NCBI RefSeq assembly: GCF_009674495.1
Contig: NZ_WKJN01000005.1
Location: 1-64,000 of the forward strand
Length of the DNA: 64,000 nt
Direction: 5' to 3'
Source of the DNA: Duganella alba
GTDB lineage: Bacteria; Pseudomonadota; Gammaproteobacteria; Burkholderiales; Burkholderiaceae_D
Made by a program: the position numbers and the translations under genes
The notes under the pieces: model-generated
Told to the model about the DNA's origin: nothing
Database searches by the model: none
Seen by the model: the letters and a program-made list of their open reading frames with translations, nothing else
In this document: one piece after another, positions 9,620 to 17,434 of the stretch
Layout of the letters: every line of letters starts with the position of its first letter
Numbering within the stretch: position 1 is the stretch's first letter

Positions 9620-9934
9620 ATGGGAGATATTCACCGAAGTCAATATCGAATGCCGTTTTCGCTCTTTGAAAAACTCAAGGCGGAAGCGGACAGAGCCGGC
9701 CGTAGCGTCAATGCTGAATTGGTCGGGCGCTTGGAACGCACGCTGTTGGGCAGTTCGAACGAGATCGATATCCGTCATATTTTTGAGGCGCTTGAGCGTT
9801 TGTCCGCACGCAATCCGGAGATGCGCTACACGTTCAGCTTCAATCTTGGCGGCGAGCTGCAAGGCAGTTCGCCCCATATTCAAAACGGCAAGTGGACCTT
9901 GCCGGCCAACGAGCCCACCACCTCGCTCGATTAA
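9620..9934 (+). CDS. Arc-like ribbon-helix-helix DNA-binding protein
   Basis: A 104-residue protein. Its first 45 residues (RSQYRMPFSLFEKLKAEADR then AGRSVNAELVGRLERTLL) match the Arc repressor fold: a beta-strand contacting DNA, then two helices with the SVNAEL turn. The remaining half has no recognisable domain. Arc-type proteins are common in phages, integrative elements and as antitoxins, but no toxin, integrase or phage gene is adjacent. ATG 9620 was chosen because the RHH strand starts right after it; an in-frame start at 9518 would add a poorly conserved-looking, Ser/Phe-rich leader. The surrounding DNA (9480-9620) is more AT-rich than the genome average, a possible sign of transfer. 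Confidence 0.72.
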   Translation: MGDIHRSQYRMPFSLFEKLKAEADRAGRSVNAELVGRLERTLLGSSNEIDIRHIFEALERLSARNPEMRYTFSFNLGGELQGSSPHIQNGKWTLPANEPTTSLD

Positions 9935-10014
9935 TCCTTGCACCCAACGATTTTTTCAAGAGTATGGATAGAAGTTGGGGCAGTACGAAGCCGCTGATAA
10001 CCCAGAATCAAACT

Positions 10015-10593
10015 TCATGGACATAAGGCGCTGCCCGGTTGAAAGCCGAGCGACTCGGCTTTGGCGGTGGCGGCCACCTGCGGCAGCGGGAGCTTGATGG
10101 CGGTCAGCGGCAGCAGCGGCTGGTAGGGGACGGCCTGGCAGTCGCCCGCGCCAGGGGCGCAAAGGCGGACGCGCACGAAGCGGATGCAGCTGTCGCCGTT
10201 CGGATTGGCGACGCACTGGATGCGCGCCCGCGCCGGACAGGCCGGCAGGCTGGCCGCCGGGATCGGCGTCATGGTCATGACGCCGCTGGCGGTGCGCGCC
10301 AGCGACAGGTAGTCGATGCGGATATGCGCGTCGGTGACCGGCGCACCCAGCGGCAGGGCGCCCGGCCCGTCGCGCAGCACCGCCGCCTGCCGCACCCGGT
10401 CCATCGCCGCCGGATCGCTGAAGTCGCTGACGGCCGCCAGCGCCGCCGCGCGGCGCGTGGCTTCCTGCAGCGTGTTGAGCAGATACAGCGCGCGCGCCAG
10501 TTCGATCAGGAAGAACACCGCACCGAAGAAGATCACCGCGCACAGCGCGAATTCGGCGGCGGTGGCGCCGCGCTGGCGCTCATTCGTCCGCAT
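10015..10593 (-). CDS. TadE-like pseudopilin/pilus assembly protein
   Basis: The 192-residue protein begins with a basic stretch and GATAAEFAL, in which Glu14 precedes a single membrane helix (about residues 14-36). This is the TadE/TadG pattern: a prepilin-like N-terminus whose signal is cut before the helix, leaving the rest in the periplasm. Four cysteines in the soluble half (PACPARARIQC, SCIRF, LCAPGAGDC) could form disulphides. It follows the TadG-like gene on the same strand with a 15-bp gap. No Flp pilin, TadA ATPase or secretin gene is present in the window, so it is a detached or satellite pair. Confidence 0.75.
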   Translation of the reverse strand: MRTNERQRGATAAEFALCAVIFFGAVFFLIELARALYLLNTLQEATRRAAALAAVSDFSDPAAMDRVRQAAVLRDGPGALPLGAPVTDAHIRIDYLSLARTASGVMTMTPIPAASLPACPARARIQCVANPNGDSCIRFVRVRLCAPGAGDCQAVPYQPLLPLTAIKLPLPQVAATAKAESLGFQPGSALCP

Positions 10594-10608
10594 GGCCGTG
10601 TACCGCGC

Positions 10609-12078
10609 TCATCGCTGCAACTCCACCGCGCCACTCAGCGCCGACGCCGGGACGGCGCCGCCGAATTCCGCGCTGAGGCGGCTGGCGGTGGCCGGCACCG
10701 TCATGAAGAAACGGCCCACGCCGCGCACGCTGGCGCTGGTGATGGCGCCGGCCGCCACCGGGCAGTCCAGCAGCGCCACGTTGAGCACGCGCCGCCTGGC
10801 CACGCCCGGCTGGTGCTCGGGCGTGGTGGGCGCGCGGAAGGTGCTGCTGCCGGTCAAGACATAAGGGGCGACCGTCAGCGACGTCGGATAGCCGACAGCC
10901 GACGGCGGCCCCGGCGCGTACAGCTTGGACCATGCGCTGACCGCAAAGCCGTTGTAGCCGCTGGCCGGCTCGACCGGCTGGGCCGCGTAAGCGGAATACG
11001 GCACGGCCCGGGCGAAGGCCCACAGCGCGCCGTACAGCGATGCGCTGTTGCTGGCGTCGCCCGGCAGCGGATCGGCGCGCGTCCACAGCTTGCCGCCGCT
11101 TTGCCAGCTGTCGGCGCTCTGGGTGGACGGCGCGGGCGTCATCCAGGTGATCGTGGCTTTGTCGAAGGGCATGATGTTGCTGTCCGGCGGCGCCCCTTCG
11201 GCCGTGCAGGCATGCTCGGTGTAGTCGTCGAAGCGCGAGTTCAGATGGGCGGCGAACGTGTCGAGCGGGAAGCCGCGCCGCAGCGTCAGGCGTCCGCCCA
11301 TCACGGTCGGCATCGGCAGCTGGCCGGCGCAGATGAAGGGGCCGACCACGTCGCTGGCGAAGTGGGCCGCCGTGCCGGCCACGCCGGGCGGCGCCAGCGG
11401 ATCGATGAGGAAGTTTTCCGGCGTGGCGCCATCCGGATTGAGGTTCATCAGGTCGTAGGCGACGCCGCGCCGGAAGCCGAATTCCACCAACTCGTCGTAG
11501 CTGCCGTTGCCGGCGACGTTGGCGCGCGCCGCCGCTGCCGCCGGCGATTGCGCGCAGATCGCCAGCGGCGTCACCAGCGTCGACACGCGGCCGGCCACCG
11601 CCCGCGCCGTCGTGCTGACACTGAACGGCCCGTCGGGCGTCAGCAGCATGAACATGGTGGCGACCACGCCGGCATTGCCCTGCAGCGCACGGGTATCCAC
11701 CTTGGCGTACATCATGCCGAGCGGCGCCGCCTGCGCGCCGGCCGCATCGGTCCAGCCGTCGTCCGCGGTGCCGGCGGCTGCGGCGAAGCGCAGCGCGTCG
11801 CCGCTCCAGGCCACCGCCTGCCGGTTGTACTGGTAGCGGAAGCCCAGGGCCGCGGTGGTGGCCGCCGCCGTCGCGTTGGCGATGCCGGCGCTGGTGCCGT
11901 TCAGCTCGCGCGCGGCGGCCAGCGCGGTGGCGTTGGCCAGCGCTTGCAGTTCGGCCTTGCGGTTGTAGAGCATGGCCAGGTCCAGCGCCAGCCCGAACAT
12001 GGCCAGCATGCCGAGCGCCATGGCGCAGCACAGGACGGCGATCACGCCCCGCTGGCGGGGCCGGCTGATGGGACTCAT
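10609..12078 (-). CDS. TadG-like Flp pilus-associated membrane protein
   Basis: The 489-residue product starts MSPISRPRQRGVIAVLCC with a membrane helix at residues 11-33, followed by LAMLYNRKAELQALANATAL. That run, with Ala-rich helix and DLAMLYNRKAELQ, is the signature N-terminus of TadG proteins (putative Flp pilus assembly TadE/G-like domain). The remaining 430 residues are periplasmic with no domain I can name. ATG 12078 has a good GGGAGAA ribosome-binding site 6 bases upstream. It forms an operon with the TadE-like gene downstream. Confidence 0.75.
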   Translation of the reverse strand: MSPISRPRQRGVIAVLCCAMALGMLAMFGLALDLAMLYNRKAELQALANATALAAARELNGTSAGIANATAAATTAALGFRYQYNRQAVAWSGDALRFAAAAGTADDGWTDAAGAQAAPLGMMYAKVDTRALQGNAGVVATMFMLLTPDGPFSVSTTARAVAGRVSTLVTPLAICAQSPAAAAARANVAGNGSYDELVEFGFRRGVAYDLMNLNPDGATPENFLIDPLAPPGVAGTAAHFASDVVGPFICAGQLPMPTVMGGRLTLRRGFPLDTFAAHLNSRFDDYTEHACTAEGAPPDSNIMPFDKATITWMTPAPSTQSADSWQSGGKLWTRADPLPGDASNSASLYGALWAFARAVPYSAYAAQPVEPASGYNGFAVSAWSKLYAPGPPSAVGYPTSLTVAPYVLTGSSTFRAPTTPEHQPGVARRRVLNVALLDCPVAAGAITSASVRGVGRFFMTVPATASRLSAEFGGAVPASALSGAVELQR

Positions 12079-12163
12079 GCGTTTCTCCCGAGAATGGCGG
12101 CCTTTTGATTTTATCCACCAGGAAATGTTCTCGATTGATGCGGCACAAGCCGCCGACTTTCCG

Positions 12164-12222
12164 TTGACACTGAAAATCATTGGATGCTATATTCAAAGCA
12201 GAATTGGGAACGTTTCCAATTC
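12164..12222 (+). promoter_or_regulatory. promoter and LacI-type operator upstream of the sugar-binding protein gene
   Basis: A near-consensus promoter is present: TTGACA (12164-12169), 18-bp spacer, TATATT (12188-12193). Immediately downstream, at the expected transcription start, a 22-bp palindrome (12201-12222) with centre GGGAACGTTTCC and one mismatched pair has the central CG and AACGTT typical of LacI/GalR operators. A closely similar site precedes the GH5 gene (14747-14761). The local LacI protein at 13682-14701 is the likely repressor. Confidence 0.8.
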
Positions 12223-12260
12223 CGTTTGGCGTCACCATCGTCTCTTCGCCCCGCGAAGTT

Positions 12261-12290
12261 GCCGGCGCCCTGGACGGCGCCGGCTTTTTT
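12261..12290 (+). terminator. intrinsic terminator in the 5' leader of the sugar-binding protein gene
   Basis: A perfect 9-bp GC stem (gccggcgcc/ggcgccggc) with loop ctggac is followed by six T (12285-12290). It lies about 60 bases after the predicted transcription start and 51 bases before the start codon, so it may act as an attenuator or end a short leader RNA. Confidence 0.7.
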
Positions 12291-12341
12291 GCCGGTGGAA
12301 GCGGTAGTATCTGGTATCACAAAAAAATAGACGGAGACTGG

Positions 12342-13601
12342 ATGTACAAGCAAAGTACGGGCGCGACGCGCATCGCATGGGCCTTGCTGGCCGCGCTGGC
12401 CTTCGCCGCCGGCAGGTCCGACGCTGCGGCCGCCGCCGCGCCGAAAGCGGAAGTGATGCACTGGTGGACCTCCAGCAGCGAGTCGGCGGCCGTGCGCAAG
12501 TTCGCCGACGCCTATCGCGCCGCCGGCGGCGTCTGGGGCGACACCGCCATTGCCGGCGCCGACCAGGCCAAGGCGGTGGCGATCAACCGCATCGTCGGCG
12601 GCAATCCGCCGACCGCCGCCCAGTTCAACACCACCAAACAGTTCCGCGACCTGATCGACCAGGGTTCGCTCAACAATGTCGACGACATCGCCGTGCGCGA
12701 CCGCTGGGACCAGCTGATGCCGCAGCCGGTGCTGGACGTCATCAAGGTCAAGGGCCACTTCTACGCGGTGCCGGTGGACATTCACATGTCGACCTGGATC
12801 TGGTATTCCAAGGCCGCCTTCAAGAAGGCCGGCGTGGCCAAGGAACCGGCCACGCCGGACGAGCTGTTCGCCGCGCTCGACAAGCTGAAGGCCGCCGGCC
12901 TGGTCGGCCTGGCGCACGGCGGCCAGCCGTGGCAGGAGAACATCCTGTTCCAGGCCATGCTGGCCAACGTCGGCGGCAAGGACTTGTACCTGCAAGTGCT
13001 GCGCGACCGCTCGCCGAAAGCGATCAATTCCGAGGCGTTCAAGAAAGTGCTGCAGGCCTTCAAGCGCCTGCAGGGCTATGTGGACGCCGGCTCGCCCAAC
13101 CGCAACTGGAACGACGCCACGGCCATGCTTATCAGCGGCAAGGCCGGCGTGCAGATCATGGGCGACTGGGCCAAGGGCGAGTTCGCCGCCGCGCGTCAGA
13201 CCGCCGGCAAGGACTTCGGCTGTATTCCCGGCCTCGGCGCCAACGTGCCGTACCTGATCCAGGGCGACGCCTTCGTGTTCCCGAAAACGAATAATCCGGA
13301 CGCGGTGCGCGCGCAAAAACTGCTGGCCACCACCATGCTGACGCCGGGCGCGCAGCTGGAATTCAACAAGATCAAGGGCTCGCTGCCCATCCTCAGCAAT
13401 GTCGACACGTCGAGCATGGACGTGTGCGCGCAGGCCGGCATGGCGATCCTCAAAGACAAGTCGCGCGCGGTCGGCATGATCGAGGTGTTTTTGACGCCGG
13501 ACCAGAACGGCGCGCTGCAGGATGTGCTGACCACCTACTGGAATACCCGCATGCCGGTGGAGCGTGCGCAGAAGGGCATCGCCTCGGCGTTGCAGGATTG
13601 A
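12342..13601 (+). CDS. ABC-type sugar-binding periplasmic protein (orphan)
   Basis: The 419-residue protein has an N-terminal signal peptide ending in an Ala-rich run (about residues 1-27) and the fold signs of family-1 (CUT1) extracellular solute-binding proteins: EVMHWWTSSSESAAVRKFAD at the mature N-terminus, the hinge YAVPVDIHMSTWIWYSK, and GKAGVQIMGDWAKGEF near the end. The usual ligand group is mono- or oligosaccharides. A GGAG lies 7 bases before ATG 12342. Unusually, no permease or ATPase gene adjoins it; the next gene is the LacI regulator and the locus carries an MFS permease instead. It may serve a transporter encoded elsewhere or a sensor. Confidence 0.9.
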   Translation: MYKQSTGATRIAWALLAALAFAAGRSDAAAAAAPKAEVMHWWTSSSESAAVRKFADAYRAAGGVWGDTAIAGADQAKAVAINRIVGGNPPTAAQFNTTKQFRDLIDQGSLNNVDDIAVRDRWDQLMPQPVLDVIKVKGHFYAVPVDIHMSTWIWYSKAAFKKAGVAKEPATPDELFAALDKLKAAGLVGLAHGGQPWQENILFQAMLANVGGKDLYLQVLRDRSPKAINSEAFKKVLQAFKRLQGYVDAGSPNRNWNDATAMLISGKAGVQIMGDWAKGEFAAARQTAGKDFGCIPGLGANVPYLIQGDAFVFPKTNNPDAVRAQKLLATTMLTPGAQLEFNKIKGSLPILSNVDTSSMDVCAQAGMAILKDKSRAVGMIEVFLTPDQNGALQDVLTTYWNTRMPVERAQKGIASALQD

Positions 13602-13681
13602 TCAGAGGCATAGCCTGCTTGTCATGTATGAGGGTGTGGGTTATCCTTGCCGCCGCATAGACTGAACGGATAAGGGAACTT

Positions 13682-14701
13682 GTGGCAACCATCAAAGACG
13701 TAGCCCGGCTGGCGGGTGTGGGACTGGGCACCGCTTCGCGCGTCATCAGCGGCAAGGGCTCGGTGTCGCAGTCGACGCAGGACAAGGTGCGCAAGGCGAT
13801 CGAGGAGCTGGAGTTCCGGCCGTCGCACGCGGCGCGCTCGCTGTTGTCCGGCTCGTCGCAGATGATCGGCGTGTACATCCCTTACCTGGCCGGCACGTTC
13901 TATACGCCGATTCTGCAAGCGATTTACACAGCTTTACGTGAGGCGGGACTGAATATGGTGGTGGCCTTCGGCGTCGGCGACGGCGATGCGCGCAACCAGG
14001 CGATCGATGGCTTGAACTTCTTGATCGAGCGTGGCAGCGACGGCCTGATCGTCATGAGCACGGCGATGGAGGCGGAGGACTTTGCGGCGCTGGGGCCGTT
14101 CCAGTCGCGGGTGGTGGCGATCAACCAGGACTTGCCGGGCATGGAGAGCCAGTGTTTCACGGTGGACCACGAGGCCGGCGGACGGCTGGCGGCGCGCACC
14201 TTGCTGGAACTGGGCCACCGCAAGATCGCCGTGATCGCGGGCCGCGCGGCGGCGCCCGACAACCAGCAGCGTATCGCCGGTTTCATGGCGGAGCTCGATG
14301 CGGTGGGTGTCGACAGCAGCAAGGTGTGGATGGCCGACGGCGAGTTCACCCCGGAAGGCGGCTTTGCCCGCGCCGAGGAGTTGCTGGCGTCGGGTACGGA
14401 GTTCACGGCGGTGTTTTGCGCCAATGATGAAATGGCGGTGGGCGCCTTGTCCCTGTTCCAGAAGAAGGGCGTGCGCGTGCCGGAGCAGGTGTCGGTACTC
14501 AGCTACGATGATACGCACAGCGCGGAATTTACCGCGCCGCAGCTGACCAGCGTGCACATTCCGTGGAGCGAGATGACCATGAATGGTCTGAACTTTCTGC
14601 TGAACCGCTGCTATGAGTTGAAGCGTCCCGTGACGCGCGAATACCAGCTGCATGTCGCCGAGCGGGCGTCGCTGGCGGCGGTGGCCGGTAAAACGAAGTA
14701 A
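13682..14701 (+). CDS. LacI-family transcriptional regulator of the beta-glucoside locus
   Basis: A 339-residue repressor with the LacI helix-turn-helix at its extreme N-terminus (TIKDVARLAGVGLGTASRVI), hinge helix (about residues 48-56, HAARSLLSG) and a periplasmic-binding-protein-like effector domain (QMIGVYIPYLAGTFYTPILQ; SVLSYDDTHSAEFTAPQLT). The start is GTG 13682 with AAGGGAA upstream. It sits between the binding-protein gene and the glycosidase operon, each preceded by a similar LacI-type palindrome. The inducer is presumably a product of beta-glucan breakdown, by inference from context. Confidence 0.9.
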   Translation: MATIKDVARLAGVGLGTASRVISGKGSVSQSTQDKVRKAIEELEFRPSHAARSLLSGSSQMIGVYIPYLAGTFYTPILQAIYTALREAGLNMVVAFGVGDGDARNQAIDGLNFLIERGSDGLIVMSTAMEAEDFAALGPFQSRVVAINQDLPGMESQCFTVDHEAGGRLAARTLLELGHRKIAVIAGRAAAPDNQQRIAGFMAELDAVGVDSSKVWMADGEFTPEGGFARAEELLASGTEFTAVFCANDEMAVGALSLFQKKGVRVPEQVSVLSYDDTHSAEFTAPQLTSVHIPWSEMTMNGLNFLLNRCYELKRPVTREYQLHVAERASLAAVAGKTK

Positions 14702-14708
14702 AAACAAG

Positions 14709-14738
14709 GAGCAGGCGCTGGTCGCATGCTCTTTTTTT
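14709..14738 (+). terminator. possible weak terminator after the LacI gene
   Basis: A 5-bp stem (gagca/tgctc) with a 13-base loop is followed by seven T. The stem is short, so this is tentative. Confidence 0.4.
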
Positions 14739-14742
14739 GCAG

Positions 14743-14761
14743 TATATTGGAAACGATTCCA
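14743..14761 (+). promoter_or_regulatory. LacI-type operator overlapping the -10 of the glycosidase operon
   Basis: The palindrome TGGAAACGATTCCA (14748-14761) shares its core with the operator at 12201-12222. A TATATT -10 (14743-14748) abuts it, so bound repressor would block the promoter. The -35 is weak (TGGTCG at 14719-14724). Confidence 0.72.
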
Positions 14762-14775
14762 TCAACGGAGGCAGC

Positions 14776-16065
14776 ATGCCTGTAAAACGATTGTTCAGCG
14801 TTGCCGCAACAGCGGCGCTTCTGCTCGCCGGCGCGGCCCACGCGCAGACGGCGGCCTTGCCCATGCTGCACACGGAGGGCGCCAAGTGGCTGACCGCCGA
14901 CGGCAAGCAGCCGGCGCTGCGCGGCGTCAATCTGGGCAATTACCTGATCCAGGAGTTCTGGATGATGGGGCAGGAGACCAAGGCCGTCGACGACCAGTGC
15001 AAGCTGGAGGCGGTGCTCGACCAGCGCTTCGGCTACGAGGAGCGCCAGCGCCTGTACACGCTGTACCGCGACAACTGGATCAAGCAGCGCGACTGGGACA
15101 TGCTGCCCAAGTTGAATCTGAACCTGGTGCGCCTGCCGTTCATCTACAGCGTGGTGGAGGACGAGAAGAATCCGCGCCACCTGCGCGCCGACGCCTGGAA
15201 GTACCTGGACAACGCCGTCGACCAGGCCGAGAAGCGCGGCGTGTATGTCATCTTCGACCTGCACGGCGCCGTCGGCAGCCAGGGCTGGGAACATCACAGC
15301 GGCTGCGCCGGCCGGAACAAATACTGGGACACGCCGGAATACCAGGAGCGCACCATCTGGCTGTGGCAGCAGATCGCCGCGCGCTACAAGGATCGCGGCG
15401 CGGTGGCCGGCTACAGCATCCTGAATGAACCGTGGGGCACCACGCCGGAGAACCTGGCGGTGGTCATGGGCACGCTGTACAAGGCGATCCGCGAGGTCGA
15501 CCCGAACCACGTCATCATCCTGCCTGGCCACAGCAAGGGCATCGACGCCTACGGCAAGCCGTCCGAGCACGGCATGAGCAATGTCGCCTTCGAGATGCAT
15601 CCGTATCCGGGCCACTTCGGCTGGGGCAAGCCGGGACTGGCCGTGCACAAGGACTGGCTGCAATGCACGGGCGAAGGTGACAACGTTTGCAAATGGAAGA
15701 CCAGGCTCGATGCGCTGGACACCGCCTTCTTCGTCGGCGAGTTCCAGCCGTGGGCCTTCATGGGCGCAGAGAATGGCGGCCAGGTCACGCGCGTCACCTA
15801 CGACACCTACGTCGCCAACGGCTGGGCCAGCACCGCGTGGGCCTACAAGCTGGTGACCAACAAGGGCGGCCAGGGCAAGGGCACCTGGGGCCTGGTCACT
15901 AACGCGCCCGGCGCCAGAATTCCCAAACTCGATTTCAACCAGGCCTCGCTTGCCGAGATTGAAAACCTTTTCCGCCTGTTTGGCAGCGTGCCGTATCAAC
16001 CGCAGCAAACCGCCATCAAGTGGATGAACGCTCCTGTTCCACCTACTCCTTTCGCTAAAAAATAA
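14776..16065 (+). CDS. secreted GH5-family glycoside hydrolase (endo/exo-beta-glucanase)
   Basis: The 429-residue protein has a signal peptide (MPVKRLFSVAATAALLLAGAAHA). Its catalytic TIM barrel carries the GH5 acid/base in LNEPWG (Glu218) and the nucleophile in VGEFQPW (Glu322), with the early family motif LRGVNLGNYL. The LRGVNLGNYL opening and FDLHGAVGSQGWEHHSG resemble exo-1,3-beta-glucanases of GH5, so cleavage of beta-1,3- or mixed-linked glucan is plausible; specificity is not proven. First gene of a four-gene operon (1-bp gap to GH1). Good CGGAGG ribosome-binding site before ATG 14776. Confidence 0.9.
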   Translation: MPVKRLFSVAATAALLLAGAAHAQTAALPMLHTEGAKWLTADGKQPALRGVNLGNYLIQEFWMMGQETKAVDDQCKLEAVLDQRFGYEERQRLYTLYRDNWIKQRDWDMLPKLNLNLVRLPFIYSVVEDEKNPRHLRADAWKYLDNAVDQAEKRGVYVIFDLHGAVGSQGWEHHSGCAGRNKYWDTPEYQERTIWLWQQIAARYKDRGAVAGYSILNEPWGTTPENLAVVMGTLYKAIREVDPNHVIILPGHSKGIDAYGKPSEHGMSNVAFEMHPYPGHFGWGKPGLAVHKDWLQCTGEGDNVCKWKTRLDALDTAFFVGEFQPWAFMGAENGGQVTRVTYDTYVANGWASTAWAYKLVTNKGGQGKGTWGLVTNAPGARIPKLDFNQASLAEIENLFRLFGSVPYQPQQTAIKWMNAPVPPTPFAKK

Positions 16066-16066
16066 T

Positions 16067-17413
16067 ATGACCATGATTAAGCGTACCGACTTCGCCAGCG
16101 ACTTCCTGTGGGGCGTCTCCACCTCGGCTTACCAGATTGAGGGCGCGGCCGATGTCGATGGCCGCGTGCCGTCGATCTGGGATACCTTCAGCGCCACGCC
16201 GGGCAAGATCCGCGACGGCTCCACCGGCGCCGTGGCCTGCGACCACTACCACCGCTGGGAGGAGGATCTGGACCTGGCCCAGTCCATGGGCCTGAATTCC
16301 TACCGCTTCTCGATCGCCTGGACGCGCATTTTCAACGGCGTCGATGCGGAGCCGAATCCGAAGGGCCTTGAGTTCTATTCCAAGCTGGTGGACGGCATGC
16401 TGGCGCGCGGCCTGCAACCATGGTGCACGCTGTATCACTGGGACTTGCCGCAGTACCTAGAAGACCAGGGCGGCTGGAACAACCGCGCCACCATCGACGC
16501 TTATCTGCAATACGTGGACGTCATCACCAAACTGCTGGGCGGCCGCGTCAAACACTGGATCACGCACAACGAGCCATGGTGCACCGCCATGCACGGCAAC
16601 TGGGACGGCATGCACGCGCCAGGCAACAAGAGCCTGCCGCTGGCGCTGCAGATCTGCCACAACGTGCTGGTGTCGCACGGCCGCGCCGTGCCGCTGATCC
16701 GCGCCAATGTGCCGGACGCGCAGATCGGCATCGCATTGAGCCTGCATCCGATCAAGGCCGGCAGCGACAGCGCGGCCGACCAGGCGGCGGTGTCGCGCCA
16801 CGACGCGCTGCGCAACCGCTGGTTCCTCGACGTGCTGTATGGCCGCGGCTATCCGGCCGAAGCGCTGGCGCTGGTGGGCAAGGATGCGCCCGTGGTGGAA
16901 CAGGGCGACATGGAAGCCATCGCCGCGCCGTGCGATTTCCTCGGCGTGAACTACTACTTCCCGGAAGTGGTGGTCGACGCGCCGGACGAGTATCCGCTGC
17001 GCACCCGCATCATCCATCCGCAGGACCGCCAGCGCACCGACTTCGGTTGGGAAGTGTCGCCGGAAGGCCTGGTCACGCTGCTGGAACGCGTGGCGCGCGA
17101 CTATCCGACCGGCGATCTGTACGTGACCGAAAACGGCTCGTCCTACGACGACCATATCGGCGAGGACGGCGCGGTGACCGACACCGCGCGCCGGGACTAC
17201 CTGATCCGCCACCTGGCCGCGATGCGCGACGCCATCGCCGCCGGCGGCAAGATCAAGGGCTATTTCGCCTGGAGCCTGCTGGACAACTTCGAATGGGCGG
17301 AAGGCTATCTGCGCCGCTTCGGCCTGACCTACATCGACTACCCGACGCAGCGCCGCATCGTCAAGCAAAGCGGCCAGTGGTACAGCGCCTTCGTGCGCGG
17401 CCAGAACTCATAA
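16067..17413 (+). CDS. GH1-family beta-glucosidase, cytoplasmic
   Basis: At 448 residues with no signal peptide, this is a typical family-1 retaining beta-glucosidase. It has the N-terminal signature FLWGVSTSAYQIEGA, the acid/base in THNEPWC (Glu169) and the nucleophile in VTENGSS (Glu355). The aglycone-site end (LLDNFEWAEGYLRRFGL) is complete. It would split imported beta-glucosides such as cellobiose or laminaribiose to glucose. Its start lies 1 base after the GH5 stop, implying translational coupling. Confidence 0.95.
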   Translation: MTMIKRTDFASDFLWGVSTSAYQIEGAADVDGRVPSIWDTFSATPGKIRDGSTGAVACDHYHRWEEDLDLAQSMGLNSYRFSIAWTRIFNGVDAEPNPKGLEFYSKLVDGMLARGLQPWCTLYHWDLPQYLEDQGGWNNRATIDAYLQYVDVITKLLGGRVKHWITHNEPWCTAMHGNWDGMHAPGNKSLPLALQICHNVLVSHGRAVPLIRANVPDAQIGIALSLHPIKAGSDSAADQAAVSRHDALRNRWFLDVLYGRGYPAEALALVGKDAPVVEQGDMEAIAAPCDFLGVNYYFPEVVVDAPDEYPLRTRIIHPQDRQRTDFGWEVSPEGLVTLLERVARDYPTGDLYVTENGSSYDDHIGEDGAVTDTARRDYLIRHLAAMRDAIAAGGKIKGYFAWSLLDNFEWAEGYLRRFGLTYIDYPTQRRIVKQSGQWYSAFVRGQNS

Positions 17414-17434
17414 TCACAACGGAGACAATACGTA

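Noticed and set aside
9956..10543. Minus-strand frame overlapping the TadE-like gene
   Set aside because: Arg/Gly-rich alternate frame of the TadE-like gene, which has the proper prepilin-like N-terminus.
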